A stretch of DNA of 64,000 bases from Pseudomonas putida. Its GTDB lineage: Bacteria; Pseudomonadota; Gammaproteobacteria; Pseudomonadales; Pseudomonadaceae. The translations under genes were made by a program, and so were the position numbers. The stretch is from assembly GCF_001636055.1 (NCBI RefSeq), contig NZ_CP011789.1, positions 3,286,001-3,350,000 of the forward strand. Reading direction: 5' to 3'. Below the pieces are notes generated by a model. The model made no database searches and was not told the DNA's origin. It saw only the letters and a program-made list of their open reading frames with translations. Shown here one piece after another: positions 17,201-25,682 of the stretch. Positions within the stretch are counted from its first letter, which is position 1; every line of letters starts with the position of its first letter.

Positions 17201-17431
17201 ATGAGCACTTTGAAAAGGAGGGATAAGGCTCAGGTCGGCATCGGCTTTGAGCATTTGATGAGCGCGGCGGTAGCAGAGTTCGAGGCCGACTCGCGCCTGG
17301 CTTGCCGAGCGATGCGAGTAAAGATGGCCATAAGCATGTTCGGCGTTGGCTCCCTGCTGCCCAACGATCTGCCCCCAAAGCTTCCCATTGAGTCCTCACA
17401 CGAGAGCTTGGTCAGCCACACCCTGCAGTGA
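17201..17431 (+). CDS. Small hypothetical protein after Mn-catalase
   Basis: A 76-residue protein with a good ribosome-binding site (GGAGG at 17191-17195) and ATG at 17201, starting 16 bases after the catalase stop. It is alanine-rich and partly helical (FEHLMSAAVAEFEADSRLACRAM). No signal peptide or domain is recognised. Its position between manganese catalase and a ferritin-like gene suggests a stress-response role, which is inference from context only. Confidence 0.6.
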   Translation: MSTLKRRDKAQVGIGFEHLMSAAVAEFEADSRLACRAMRVKMAISMFGVGSLLPNDLPPKLPIESSHESLVSHTLQ

Positions 17432-17461
17432 AATCGATTTTCAAACCCAAGGAGAATGACG

Positions 17462-17962
17462 ATGGTTGCTCGCAAAACAGTTGAAGACCTGTTCATCCAT
17501 GAGCTTTCGGATGTGTACAGCGCTGAGAAGCAGATCACCAAAGCATTGCCGCGTCTGGCTAGGGCATCTACCAATCCGCTGCTGGCGGATGCGTTCACTT
17601 CACACCTAGCGGAAACCCAGGGGCAGATAGAGCGCATTGACCAGTTGGTAGAGTCCGCTGGATTGAAACTCAAGCGGATGAAGTGCGTAGCCATGGAGGG
17701 TTTGGTTGAGGAGAGCAAAGAGCTGATAGATGAAATCGAGAAGGGGGCGGTGCTCGATGCGGCGCTCATCGGGGCATGCCAGAAGGTTGAGCATTATGAG
17801 ATCGCCAGCTACGGCACCCTAATTGCGATGGCCAAGCACCTCGGTATGGAAGAGGCGGCCTCGCTGTTGGCCGACACGCTTGCAGAAGAAAAAGCTGCAG
17901 ACGAGAAACTGTCAGCGATTGCCGAAGAAGGCGGCAACCAGGCCGCCACCCTCGAGAAGTAA
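17462..17962 (+). CDS. YciE/YciF ferroxidase family protein (DUF892)
   Basis: A 166-residue four-helix ferritin-like protein. The hallmark opening LFIHELSDVYSAEKQI, the central HLAETQGQIERIDQL and the later QKVEHYEIASYGTL supply the Glu/His ligands expected for a di-iron centre. The family is induced by osmotic or general stress and is often beside manganese catalase, as here. I start at ATG 17462 because AAGGAG is 7 bases upstream; the ATG at 17456 is too close. A hairpin terminator follows directly after the stop. Confidence 0.88.
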   Translation: MVARKTVEDLFIHELSDVYSAEKQITKALPRLARASTNPLLADAFTSHLAETQGQIERIDQLVESAGLKLKRMKCVAMEGLVEESKELIDEIEKGAVLDAALIGACQKVEHYEIASYGTLIAMAKHLGMEEAASLLADTLAEEKAADEKLSAIAEEGGNQAATLEK

Positions 17963-17969
17963 CGGGTCG

Positions 17970-17998
17970 GGCCCAGCCAAGGACGTGCTGGGCCTTCT
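17970..17998 (+). terminator. Rho-independent-like terminator
   Basis: GGCCCAGC at 17970-17977 and GCTGGGCC at 17987-17994 make a perfect 8-bp stem with a 9-base loop, followed by TTCT. It begins 8 bases after the YciF-family stop codon. The T-run is short, so efficiency is uncertain. Confidence 0.6.
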
Positions 17999-18189
17999 AG
18001 GAATTTGTCATTTCCGCGATTTCTTTCTCGCAACGCGCGTCTTCTTATACAAAAAAAAATTCTTGTGGAGCATTTTGACCCGCCGGTCCGGTATCTCATC
18101 GGCGCGGTGGAAATCGGTCGCTATTCGGAGGTGATGCGCCCATGGTGGATAAATCCTTCAGCATAGACCTAGCGTCGTAAGAGAACGAC

Positions 18190-18532
18190 ATGCGCATTCG
18201 CGGTAAGGCTTTTTTGGGCATGGGCTGACCCCACGCTCCACCACCAGATCCATGATGAATCCCTCGCCGATGGTACAACCATTGACGTGCAAAGCAGGCT
18301 CTCTCGAGCTGGAGGAACTCAACTGTTCATCGGCGTGTACGCGCCAAGCGGCCTGGTTCTTGATGAACAATGTTTCGATTCACGACCGGGCCAGTCGATG
18401 ACAACGGCTCTTTCCTGGGGCGTAGATATGGCCCTCCAGAGGGCGCGCGAGGCTTCATCTTCACTTTCTCAAACGGCTGACGTGTCGGATCGGTCTAAGG
18501 AGAGAGTGGAAGACTATGTCCGTATCCAGTGA
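18190..18532 (+). pseudogene. Hypothetical protein split by a frameshift in a T-run
   Basis: An ATG at 18190 opens MRIRGKAF and hits TGA after 12 codons. Removing one T from the six-T run at 18210-18215 joins it to the long downstream frame (ADPTLHHQIHDESLADG ... FIGVYAPSGLVLDEQCFD ... ALSWGVDMALQRARE) that ends at 18532. The downstream frame alone would need a GTG at 18287 without a ribosome-binding site. The combined product would be about 113 residues. I do not recognise the family. A real frameshift, a sequencing error at the homopolymer, or slippage could explain it. Confidence 0.45.
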
Positions 18533-18758
18533 GTCAGAAATTCAAGTTCAGCAAGCGCTGCTGCCAGTGTTTTCCGCAGCCGAGCAACTGAGGCTAGACC
18601 CTGAGGTCCTACGGCTCATGGCGATTGGTGGATTGACGCAGGACTCCCCTCCGGAATGGGTAACTCCGATTCTTCAACCAGAGGTCATTGAGTGGTTCCG
18701 CCGGCAAGCGAGATTTGCTGATCGGGACTGGCTCGAAGCTGCGCCTCGATGCCCTTGA
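18516..18758 (+). CDS. Small hypothetical protein, 3' end possibly replaced
   Basis: An 80-residue frame starting with ATG at 18516, overlapping the end of the preceding gene by 17 bases. It reads MSVSSESEIQVQQALLPVF, then DPEVLRLMAIGGL and PEWVTPILQPEVIEWF. From about residue 63 it coincides with the antisense of an IS1182-type transposase fragment, so the native C-terminus may have been lost and replaced by a read-through tail. No function can be assigned. Confidence 0.4.
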   Translation: MSVSSESEIQVQQALLPVFSAAEQLRLDPEVLRLMAIGGLTQDSPPEWVTPILQPEVIEWFRRQARFADRDWLEAAPRCP

Positions 18759-18834
18759 GTTTTTGCATTTGCTGTTTCAGCTTTTCGACTTTAGTGCTGA
18801 GTAGCCACGACGCGGCATTACGACAGGCACTCAT
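18700..18834 (-). pseudogene. IS1182-family transposase internal fragment
   Basis: The minus-strand frame from ATG 18834 encodes TKVEKLKQQMQKLKGIEAQL and SPDQQISL, resembling the segment of IS1182-family transposases that precedes the conserved SLTDPDARSM box. After ISL the similarity stops. It is about 45 codons long and points opposite to the second transposase fragment at 18903. Confidence 0.5.
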
Positions 18835-18902
18835 CGCGCCTGTTCCTCGATGGAGGACCGCCTGTTACTGCATACTGGTTTTCAGGATGCCGGAGTTGCT
18901 CC

Positions 18903-19188
18903 ATGCAGAAGCAGTGTAAGACCGATAAAGAGCGGCGACTCAAGCGCTGCGAGCATGAAGCAGTAGGCGAGAGGGGCAAATCCGATTGGAGCAAGATCCG
19001 GAGATGATGAAGGTTCGCCTGGTGGAGCACACCTTTGGAACGAACAGATTCTGGAAGGGAAGCAACCAGTTCGTGACCAAAACCCTGCCGAGGTTAAGCA
19101 CCGAAATGAGCCTTCACGTGCTCGCCTCCACAAACGCATGGTGAGCATTTTCGGCATCGCAGAGCTACTTGAGGCGATCAGGGCGTAA
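18903..19188 (+). pseudogene. IS1182-family transposase C-terminal fragment
   Basis: Across three frames this region carries the tail of an IS1182-type DDE transposase: RRLKRCEHEAVGER, then MMKVRLVEHTFGTNRFWKG and TLPRLSTEMSLHVLA, then KRMVSIFGIAELLEAIRA ending at TAA 19186-19188. VEHxFG ... TEMSLHVLAYN is the typical end of this family. Frame changes near 19005 and 19135 make it a relic. No terminal inverted repeats were found. Confidence 0.6.
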
Positions 19189-19216
19189 CCCCGCCGTTTG
19201 CTGGCCCGTAAACAGC

Positions 19217-19244
19217 TACATGGGCCGCTGACGCGGCCCGTGTA
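19217..19244. terminator. Strong hairpin between relic IS and minus-strand genes
   Basis: TACATGGGCCGC and GCGGCCCGTGTA pair over 12 positions with one G-T and a TGAC loop. On the minus strand it lies beyond the end of the small gene at 19280 and could end the DMT-transporter transcript; no long T-run is present on either side. Confidence 0.4.
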
Positions 19245-19279
19245 GCACTAAAAATGTCTATTTTTCTGGGTGAGTGTAT

Positions 19280-19579
19280 TTACGCTCTCGCCTGATGATT
19301 CCGCAGGTAATCTGCTCGGTTCTCAATTATCGATGCGATTCCTGCGTTTTTCCACAGCCTGGATCGATAGCGGTCAGTCGTTAAGGGCTGCCAGCAGCCA
19401 GAAATGATCACACTGAGTCCTCTACCGAGCTTCCCGTACTCAGTTAACCCTCGTAATCGCTCTTCTGTCAGTTCTCCTGCGGCAACCGCTTCGGCTTCAA
19501 GCTGCACTCCATCGGTATCAGTGGCTTTCAAGCGAGAGGGGTTAACCACGGGAGTCAGCTGGATACAAGCCCTGACCAC
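19280..19579 (-). CDS. Hypothetical protein
   Basis: A 99-residue frame opening with GTG at 19579, inside the 3' end of the DMT transporter gene (25-base overlap). It contains NPSRLKATDTDGVQLEAEAV and ERLRGLTEYGKLGRGLSVII, which read like real protein rather than antisense noise, but I do not recognise the family. It may be the C-terminal part of a larger gene whose start has been lost. No signal peptide or membrane segment is seen. Confidence 0.3.
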   Translation of the reverse strand: MVRACIQLTPVVNPSRLKATDTDGVQLEAEAVAAGELTEERLRGLTEYGKLGRGLSVIISGCWQPLTTDRYRSRLWKNAGIASIIENRADYLRNHQARA

Positions 19580-20028
19580 CGGTCACCAAACAGGGCGATT
19601 GCCAAGCCTCCGAGCATCACGATTACCCCGGCCAACTTGAAACCAGATACCGGCCTCTCGACTGCCCCGAGCAGTCCCAAGTGATCGATAACTAGGGACG
19701 AAATGATCTGCCCGGCGATGGCGAGGCCAAGCAGCGCTGAAAGGCCTATTTTTGGCGCGAGTACGACGTAGCTGAGCAACGCGCCGGCACCTAGCAGACC
19801 ACCTAGAAGGCTCCACAAAGGCTGGGCAGGGATAGCCGCGATTGAAGCCACTATCCCGCCACGCATCAACGAAAAGATGCCCAGGCATAGCGCACCGGCA
19901 GTAAAAGAAAACAGTGCCGCCGCTACGGAATCTCCACCCACACCTTTAGCGAGTTGGCCATTCAGCGTGGTCTGCAGGGTGATACCAAGCCCCGCGCAGA
20001 TAGCCAGTAGGTAGTAGGCTGCATTCAT
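19555..20028 (-). CDS. DMT family transporter (DUF606/YdcZ type)
   Basis: A 157-residue membrane protein of the short DMT (YdcZ, formerly DUF606) group: five hydrophobic segments, beginning YYLLAICAGLGITLQTTLNGQLAKGVGG, with the characteristic NxxLAK after the first helix and a second half ending VIVMLGGLAIALFGDRW. Members of this small family act as dimers to export small metabolites. AGGAGG lies 4 bases before the ATG at 20028, and the gene starts 11 bases after the stop of the amidohydrolase, so the two form an operon. The partner enzyme may produce or remove the transported compound. Confidence 0.8.
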   Translation of the reverse strand: MNAAYYLLAICAGLGITLQTTLNGQLAKGVGGDSVAAALFSFTAGALCLGIFSLMRGGIVASIAAIPAQPLWSLLGGLLGAGALLSYVVLAPKIGLSALLGLAIAGQIISSLVIDHLGLLGAVERPVSGFKLAGVIVMLGGLAIALFGDRWSGLVSS

Positions 20029-20039
20029 TTAACGCCTCC

Positions 20040-21440
20040 TTACTTGGCTGACTCAAGCGGCAAGAATGCCTCGGCAAACATATCCGGCTGATAGCCAGCA
20101 GCAGCAAACAGATGTTCACGGGACTCGTCGATCGCCGCGCGCAGCTTTTCGCTATTCACACCCAGAACCTTGCCGCCCTGCTTGACGATACGCCCGCCGA
20201 TCATGACAGTGTCGACATTGCTGCGCTCTGCCGCATGTACCACGGTGCCGAAGGCATTACCTGACGGATAAAGGTTGATGTCCTGCGCATTGATAAGGAT
20301 CATGTCAGCCTGTTTGCCGGGAACCAGGCTGCCGATTTTGTCATGCAAGCCAGCGCAGGTGGCGCCGTCGACAGTCGCGGCTTTGAGCAGAACATGGGCG
20401 GGCAGGGTCACCACCGGATGATGGTCTTCGCTGCAGCAGCGCTGCTGATGCATGCCCAGGACGCGCTGCAGATAAAACGCTACCCGCATCTCCATGAACA
20501 TGTCGCCGCTGTAGGACGTTTCGTTATCAACGCTCAGCCCAGGGCTGATGCCATGACGCTGAGCCGCCTGCATGGCGAACATTCCATCTTCAATGCCGTA
20601 GTGGGCATCTGAACGCGGGCATACGTTGACCCGCACGCCAGCCTCGCGAAGGATCTTCCACCCGGCGTCCGGCAGCGCGGTGCAGTGGTTGAAGATGTTG
20701 TCAGAGCGCAGCAGCCCCTCGCGATGCAAGCCTTCCAATTCAGCTGCCATGTCCCCACCAAAAAACTCGGTGATGATCGGTAATCCCAGGCGCCTGGCCT
20801 CAGCCCACAGCTCAGGTTCCAGCTGCGCCATCACTGCCAGTGAGAGCAGCGGGTTGTCACCGTTCTTGATGTATTTGTCCTGCAGACGCTCGAGGTTGCC
20901 CGGCCAGTGGGCTTTGTCCCACTCACCCGCCACCGGCGCTCCCGAAGCATGTACGGCGCGTATGCCTGCATCGAGCAGCGCCTCTACTGCGGCATCGGAG
21001 TGCGCACCGGTGCGGCTGTTATGCGAGTTGTCGACAAGGGTCGTGATACCAGCATCGATACAGCCCAATGCACTCAGCAGATTGCCGATATACATGTCCG
21101 CCGGACGGTAATATTTGGCGAACGAAAAGTGGGTGGCGTTGCAGTAATCCTCCAGGGTTGCGGCGTTCGGATTAATTCGCCGTAGTTGCCCCTCCCAGGA
21201 GTGACGGTGGGTATCGACCATGCCCGGCATGGCGATCATGCCGGATGCCTCAATCACAACAGCGTCGCCGGCTTCGAGATTTTCATCGATGGCCGAGATG
21301 GTGCTGCCTTCTATGAGGATATCGCCACGCGCCAGATTGCCGATGTCGCCGTCCATGCTCAGCACAGTTGCGCCGCGGATAAGTGTGCGTCCGGCCGGAG
21401 CGGCTGGAGCCTGCACTATGCTGCGGTTGTATTCACCCAT
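20040..21440 (-). CDS. Amidohydrolase/deaminase family protein (ATZ/TRZ type)
   Basis: A 466-residue cyclic-amidine hydrolase or deaminase of the amidohydrolase-1 superfamily. A split beta-sandwich (GRTLIRGATVLSMDG at the start, VHAAERSNVDTVMIGGRIV near the end) surrounds a TIM barrel. Metal-site segments: VDTHRHSWEGQLR (HxH), ITEFFGG in place of the usual HxxE box, FNHCTAL, and SVDNETSYSGD where the catalytic Asp sits. Relatives deaminate or dechlorinate guanine, cytosine, triazines or S-adenosylhomocysteine. It is expressed with the DMT transporter and is divergent from the LysR gene at 21581. The precise substrate is unknown. Confidence 0.82.
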   Translation of the reverse strand: MGEYNRSIVQAPAAPAGRTLIRGATVLSMDGDIGNLARGDILIEGSTISAIDENLEAGDAVVIEASGMIAMPGMVDTHRHSWEGQLRRINPNAATLEDYCNATHFSFAKYYRPADMYIGNLLSALGCIDAGITTLVDNSHNSRTGAHSDAAVEALLDAGIRAVHASGAPVAGEWDKAHWPGNLERLQDKYIKNGDNPLLSLAVMAQLEPELWAEARRLGLPIITEFFGGDMAAELEGLHREGLLRSDNIFNHCTALPDAGWKILREAGVRVNVCPRSDAHYGIEDGMFAMQAAQRHGISPGLSVDNETSYSGDMFMEMRVAFYLQRVLGMHQQRCCSEDHHPVVTLPAHVLLKAATVDGATCAGLHDKIGSLVPGKQADMILINAQDINLYPSGNAFGTVVHAAERSNVDTVMIGGRIVKQGGKVLGVNSEKLRAAIDESREHLFAAAGYQPDMFAEAFLPLESAK

Positions 21441-21580
21441 TTCAGTACCCCTCTTCGAATTTCGTTGGAAGCAATGTACGCAATGCGATACTGCGGGAAA
21501 AAGATGGTAGAACTGTTTTTATTATTCAATTTATGCGAATAATAATGCCTCCTTTCATTGCTCCAAGGCTGTTACCCGTC

Positions 21581-22489
21581 ATGGACCGTATTCAAGCAAT
21601 GCAGGTTTTCGTCCGTGTGGCTGAGGCAGGAAGCTTTAGCCAGGCGGCGCAGACGCTCTCTCTACCGGCCTCAACGGTGACCAGCAGCGTTAAAAACCTT
21701 GAGAAGTACCTGCAGGTGCGCCTGCTGAACAGAACAACGCGGCGGGTTAGCCTGACGCCTGAAGGCGCCCAATATCTGGGGCAATGCAGGGAAATATTGG
21801 GACTGATCGAACGCACGGAGACCAGCCTGACGGATTCCGTGAAACGGCCGCAGGGACGTTTGCGCGTCGATATGCCGGGCGGCATTGCCCACTTCATCGT
21901 CATTCCAAACCTGCAAGACTTTTACCGGCGCTACCCGGATATTTACCTGATGATAGGCGTCAACGATCGGCAGGTTGACCTGCTTCAGGAGGGAGTCGAC
22001 TGCGTCATTCGTACAGGCGAGCTTGATGACTCAACGCTCGTTGCGCGACCACTAGGCCGTTTTCGCTGGGTGACCTGTGCATCTGCTGCCTATCTCGAAG
22101 AGAACGGTACTCCGCAGACTCCGCGAGATTTGTCTCGTCACCGGGCCATCCATTACTTCTCGGGCCGTGCAAGGCAAGCAGGTGAGATGCGCTTCGCCCG
22201 GGGCGACGAGAAAATCTCAGTACCGGTCAAGGGCACAGCAGCCGTCAACGAGACTGGGCTCTACATCAAAATGTGCCTTGAAGGCTTTGGGCTCGTGCAA
22301 CTCGCCGAGAATGTTGTTTCCGAACATCTACGATGGGGGCGGCTGGTCGAAGTGCTTGCTGACTGGCAGCCTGACCGGGTTCCTGTACACTTGTTATATC
22401 CACATCAGCGCTTTCTATCACCAGCTGTGCAGGCGTTCGCTGACTGGATCGCTGGGCTAGTTCACGACGGCGGTTCGCATGCTGGCTGA
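21581..22489 (+). CDS. LysR family transcriptional regulator (DsdC/PtxR-like CrgA group)
   Basis: A 302-residue LysR regulator. Residues 1-60 are the winged helix (MQVFVRVAEAGSFSQAAQTL, STVTSSVKNLEKYLQVRLL, NRTTRRVSLTPEG), followed by the co-inducer domain (GRLRVDMPGGIAHFIVIP). It belongs to the group with NRTTR after the recognition helix. The start is ATG 21581. It is divergent from the amidohydrolase/DMT operon across 140 bases, the classical layout in which LysR binds the shared promoter region and controls its neighbour. Confidence 0.9.
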   Translation: MDRIQAMQVFVRVAEAGSFSQAAQTLSLPASTVTSSVKNLEKYLQVRLLNRTTRRVSLTPEGAQYLGQCREILGLIERTETSLTDSVKRPQGRLRVDMPGGIAHFIVIPNLQDFYRRYPDIYLMIGVNDRQVDLLQEGVDCVIRTGELDDSTLVARPLGRFRWVTCASAAYLEENGTPQTPRDLSRHRAIHYFSGRARQAGEMRFARGDEKISVPVKGTAAVNETGLYIKMCLEGFGLVQLAENVVSEHLRWGRLVEVLADWQPDRVPVHLLYPHQRFLSPAVQAFADWIAGLVHDGGSHAG

Positions 22490-22520
22490 TAAGGAGATGA
22501 AAGCTTCTCCGGACTAAAAT

Positions 22521-22536
22521 GCCAATCACTATTGGC
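22521..22536 (+). terminator. Small hairpin after LysR gene
   Basis: GCCAAT-CACT-ATTGGC, a perfect 6-bp stem 31 bases after the LysR stop, preceded by AAAAT and followed by GTTT. It could be a weak terminator for either direction. Confidence 0.35.
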
Positions 22537-22544
22537 GTTTATGG

Positions 22545-22760
22545 GATGGTTGAATGGTGCGCCTGGCTTGGCCCAGCAGTAGTGGACCATGGCTGCAATT
22601 AAAAAAACGACGCATTCCGCTGCTCCTGAAAATGAGCCGTGTCGTCAGCTTCATTTGCACGCAAACCGATGAACGTCAGGCCGAGCATTATGCTGGCGCC
22701 CGAGCCGAAGCGCAGGGAGGAGGCCCTCAACATGGCGTAGCCTGGCGCGTAAATGATCCT
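22545..22760 (-). pseudogene. Relic of a NimT/CynX-type MFS transporter
   Basis: On the minus strand this 469-base gap contains remnants of the last third of a NimT-like MFS gene. IIYAPGYAM, RFGSGASIMLGLTFIGLRAN and a later AGP...H-ST piece match, in the same order and spacing, the intact gene at 43715-44923. The DNA from 22660 to 22700, read in reverse complement, differs from 44642-44682 by a single base in 41, and the 39-base spacer to the upstream GCGCCAGGC match has equal length in both. Frameshifts and missing ends show it is dead. The rest of the gap shows nothing recognisable. Confidence 0.65.
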
Positions 22761-22958
22761 AATGAGGAGTTAGGTAATTTTGCCCGTCCATTTCGGCTCG
22801 GAAGCGGCTCAGTCTATGACCGGGCCATGCGGGCGCGTATACCCTTGCCGTGCTGCGCACACTGCGCGTAGCGCAGCCCGGCCAGCAATACCCGCCGACG
22901 TATGCTGCTAGCCCCTTTATGACTTGGCCTCCGTGACTACCCCTGATCTGCAATAGCC

Positions 22959-23864
22959 TTATCTGCGCAAGGTTTCAAATAGAAATGCCCTGAACCATTG
23001 ATTGCCGGCATCAGCGTCGTAGGCACCATGCCAATGAACGGTAGACTCGACCCCCGGCATCTCCACTGGCAGCGGGTAAATCACGAAATCATTCGAATGA
23101 TTCAGCGCATGTGCGACGCCTTCAGGTAGGGTGACCATCCACCCTGTATGCCTGAGTATCTGCGGCACAACTGTAAAGTGGGGTACCCTCAAAGCGATGT
23201 GTCGATTCAGGCCACGTGAGGCCAGAGTGTCCTCGATGGCTAAGTGGCTGCTGTCAGTGGAGGTGACACTGACATGGGAGAGGGCAAGAAAATCCTCCAC
23301 GCTGATTTTCCCGGCCGGAAGTCCGTCACGCTTGCGAGTCATGCAGGCGTATTGCTCTCGGAACAGGGATTGGTACCGGGTGGTTGTTTTCAGTGTGGGC
23401 AGGTTACCAATTGCGAAGTCCAGTTGCCCCATACGCATCCGCTCGACCACCATGGCGACGGGTACCAGCTCTGATGAGAGCCTAATGGCCGGCGCAAGCG
23501 TTTGAAGCCGTTCACAAAGCGACGGCAGGAACACCTGTTCGCCGATGTCTGACATACACAAACGGAACTCCCGGTCGCTAGTACCAGGATCGAAGGGTTC
23601 GGTTTCATTCAGAGCATCGCGTATTGCCGTGAGTGCCCGTCCGATCGGTAGGGCGATCCGCTCGGCGGTCTGGGTCGGCATCATGCCTTCCGGCGTGCGT
23701 ACGAATAGCGCATCATCAAAAAGCTTGCGAAGTCGACCCAAGGCGTAACTTACAGCAGGTTGTGTAATCGCCAGGCGTCCAGCCGCGAGTGTCAAGCTGC
23801 GTTCCTCCATTATGGCCTGAAAAACCCTAAGCAGATTTAGATCGACATCATTCAAGTTGCGCAT
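22959..23864 (-). CDS. LysR family transcriptional regulator (NodD/NahR type)
   Basis: A 301-residue LysR protein of the NodD/NahR/LinR branch. It opens MRNLNDVDLNLLRVFQAIMEE, with recognition helix ITQPAVSYALGRLRKLF and wing DALFVRTPEGMMPTQTAE, all typical of that branch, which often senses aromatic compounds. The effector domain includes FRLCMSDIGEQVFLPSL. It is divergent from the CoA ligase gene, with about 115 AT-rich bases between them that should contain its operator. It is the likely activator of the ligase, transporter and thiolase-like operon. Confidence 0.9.
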   Translation of the reverse strand: MRNLNDVDLNLLRVFQAIMEERSLTLAAGRLAITQPAVSYALGRLRKLFDDALFVRTPEGMMPTQTAERIALPIGRALTAIRDALNETEPFDPGTSDREFRLCMSDIGEQVFLPSLCERLQTLAPAIRLSSELVPVAMVVERMRMGQLDFAIGNLPTLKTTTRYQSLFREQYACMTRKRDGLPAGKISVEDFLALSHVSVTSTDSSHLAIEDTLASRGLNRHIALRVPHFTVVPQILRHTGWMVTLPEGVAHALNHSNDFVIYPLPVEMPGVESTVHWHGAYDADAGNQWFRAFLFETLRR

Positions 23865-23978
23865 TCGTATAAATACCGTTTATCAATTGTATAATTGCCA
23901 TGAATTTGACTTATAGGGTACAGGTTCATAGACTTCGGAACAACAGCGAGGCGATACAACAATCTGAGGCTTTGAGTG

Positions 23979-25592
23979 ATGGACACAGGTTTTTGCAAAC
24001 AACAAGCAGTTGGCGGGGCATTAACACTTCCGGTGCTGCTGTTGAAACGTATTGAACGCAGCCCTGAAACGGCGCTTTTTTCCGACCGAAGCTGCACTTG
24101 GACTGCTGCGCAACTTGTCGACGTGATAGGACGGCGTGCCACAACACTCGCGGAATATGGGATAAAGCGTGGAGATCGGGTTGGATTGATGTGCGCCAAC
24201 CGCGCCGAGTTCCTTGAAGTGCTGTTGGCATGTGGTTGGCTGGGCGCGGTTGCGGTGCCTATTAATACCGCCTGTCGGGGCATGCAGTTGAATCATGTGC
24301 TGGCTAATAGTGGGGCGCGCTTATTGGTCAGTGAAGAGGTCAATCTGGATGTGCTCGCGGCACTTGATTACTCTGCGCTTGCTGTCGAAGCCCTGTGGGT
24401 CCTTTCGCCGCAAGGCGATGTCAACGCGGTTTGGCAGGAGCGGTTGAGGGTGCGGTCGATGCCCCCTCGCAGTGCGTCCATGGCCCCACCTGCAGTGCTC
24501 GAGGATGGCGACCCGCTGGTTATCCTTTACACCTCCGGGACTTCCGGGTTGTCCAAGGGCGTGATCTGCCCGCACGCCCAATTCTTTTGGTGGGGGCTGA
24601 ATACCGGTGGCGACCTACAGGTGCGCCCCGGGGATGTGCTGTATACATGCCTGCCGTTGTTCCATACCAATGCATTGAACGCCTTTTTCCAGGCCTTGCT
24701 GCACGACGCACAGCTGGTGGTAGACAAACGTTTTTCCGCTAGCGGCTTCTACCAGGCGCTTGCGGAAACCGGGGCCACAGTGACGTATCTGCTGGGAGCC
24801 ATGGTGCCTATCCTTCTCAGCCGTCCGCACAATGAGCTCGAGCGCGCGCATAACGTGCGTGTCGCGCTAGCCCCAGGCGTCCCTGAACAGTTCCACGCCC
24901 CGTTTATTCAACGCACAGGCATAGGCCTCATCGATGGTTATGGGGCTACCGAAACCAATGCCGTGATTGGAGGGACTCTGGAGAATCAGCGGCCTGGTTT
25001 TATGGGCCGATTGGCCAAAGGCTTCAGTGCCCGGGTGGTAGACAGCCAGGATCAGCCGGTAGCGGATGGCGAACCAGGAGAGCTTGTATTGCGCGCTGAG
25101 CAGCCCTTCGCTTTCGCCTGCGGCTACTTTGGTATGCCGGAAAAGACTGTCGAAGCCTGGCGCAACCTGTGGTATCACACCGGCGACCGGGTTGTGCGCG
25201 ATAGCGACGGCTATTTCCGCTTTGTTGACCGCTTGAAGGACACAATCCGTCGCCGTGGAGAGAACATCTCGTCTTTTGAGGTGGAGCAGGTTCTGTCGAG
25301 CCACCCCGCGGTGGAGCTCGTGGCGGTATATGCGGTGAAATCCGAACTGGCGGAAGATGAAGTCATGGCATCTATCGTCATCAAGGAGGGGACTACGCTC
25401 GATCCATTGGAGCTGACGCAATATTGTGAGTCACGGTTGGCGTATTTCGCCGTGCCGCGTTACTTAGATTTTGTTATCGAGTTGCCGAAAACCGAAAACG
25501 GCAAAGTTCAGAAATATAAATTGAGAGAACTCGGCGTTACCGCCAGTACATGGGACCTAGAGTGCTCCGGCTACAGGCTTAAACGCGCCTAA
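23979..25592 (+). CDS. AMP-dependent acyl-CoA ligase (CaiC-like)
   Basis: A 537-residue ANL-superfamily enzyme that activates a carboxylic acid to its CoA thioester with ATP. Motifs: P-loop-like YTSGTSGLSKGV, GYGATETNAVIGG (A5), YHTGDRVVRDSDGYFRFVDRL (A7-A8), RRRGENISSFEVE (A8) and the catalytic lysine near the end in ENGKVQKY (A10). Best general resemblance is to crotonobetaine/carnitine-CoA ligase and other medium-sized ligases. The start is ATG 23979 rather than the GTG three bases earlier. It is first in the plus-strand cluster; the acid may be a side-chain carboxylate later cleaved by the thiolase-fold protein downstream. Confidence 0.88.
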   Translation: MDTGFCKQQAVGGALTLPVLLLKRIERSPETALFSDRSCTWTAAQLVDVIGRRATTLAEYGIKRGDRVGLMCANRAEFLEVLLACGWLGAVAVPINTACRGMQLNHVLANSGARLLVSEEVNLDVLAALDYSALAVEALWVLSPQGDVNAVWQERLRVRSMPPRSASMAPPAVLEDGDPLVILYTSGTSGLSKGVICPHAQFFWWGLNTGGDLQVRPGDVLYTCLPLFHTNALNAFFQALLHDAQLVVDKRFSASGFYQALAETGATVTYLLGAMVPILLSRPHNELERAHNVRVALAPGVPEQFHAPFIQRTGIGLIDGYGATETNAVIGGTLENQRPGFMGRLAKGFSARVVDSQDQPVADGEPGELVLRAEQPFAFACGYFGMPEKTVEAWRNLWYHTGDRVVRDSDGYFRFVDRLKDTIRRRGENISSFEVEQVLSSHPAVELVAVYAVKSELAEDEVMASIVIKEGTTLDPLELTQYCESRLAYFAVPRYLDFVIELPKTENGKVQKYKLRELGVTASTWDLECSGYRLKRA

Positions 25593-25682
25593 TCATTTAG
25601 CTTTGACTGCCGTGCAATAACAAAAGATGCAACAACAATAAAAATAGCGTTCATAAATATTCAGTCATTGACGGAGACGGCC

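Noticed and set aside
18210..18215. Programmed frameshifting at the six-T run
   Set aside because: There is no downstream pseudoknot or internal Shine-Dalgarno signal to support it; mutation or sequencing error is simpler.
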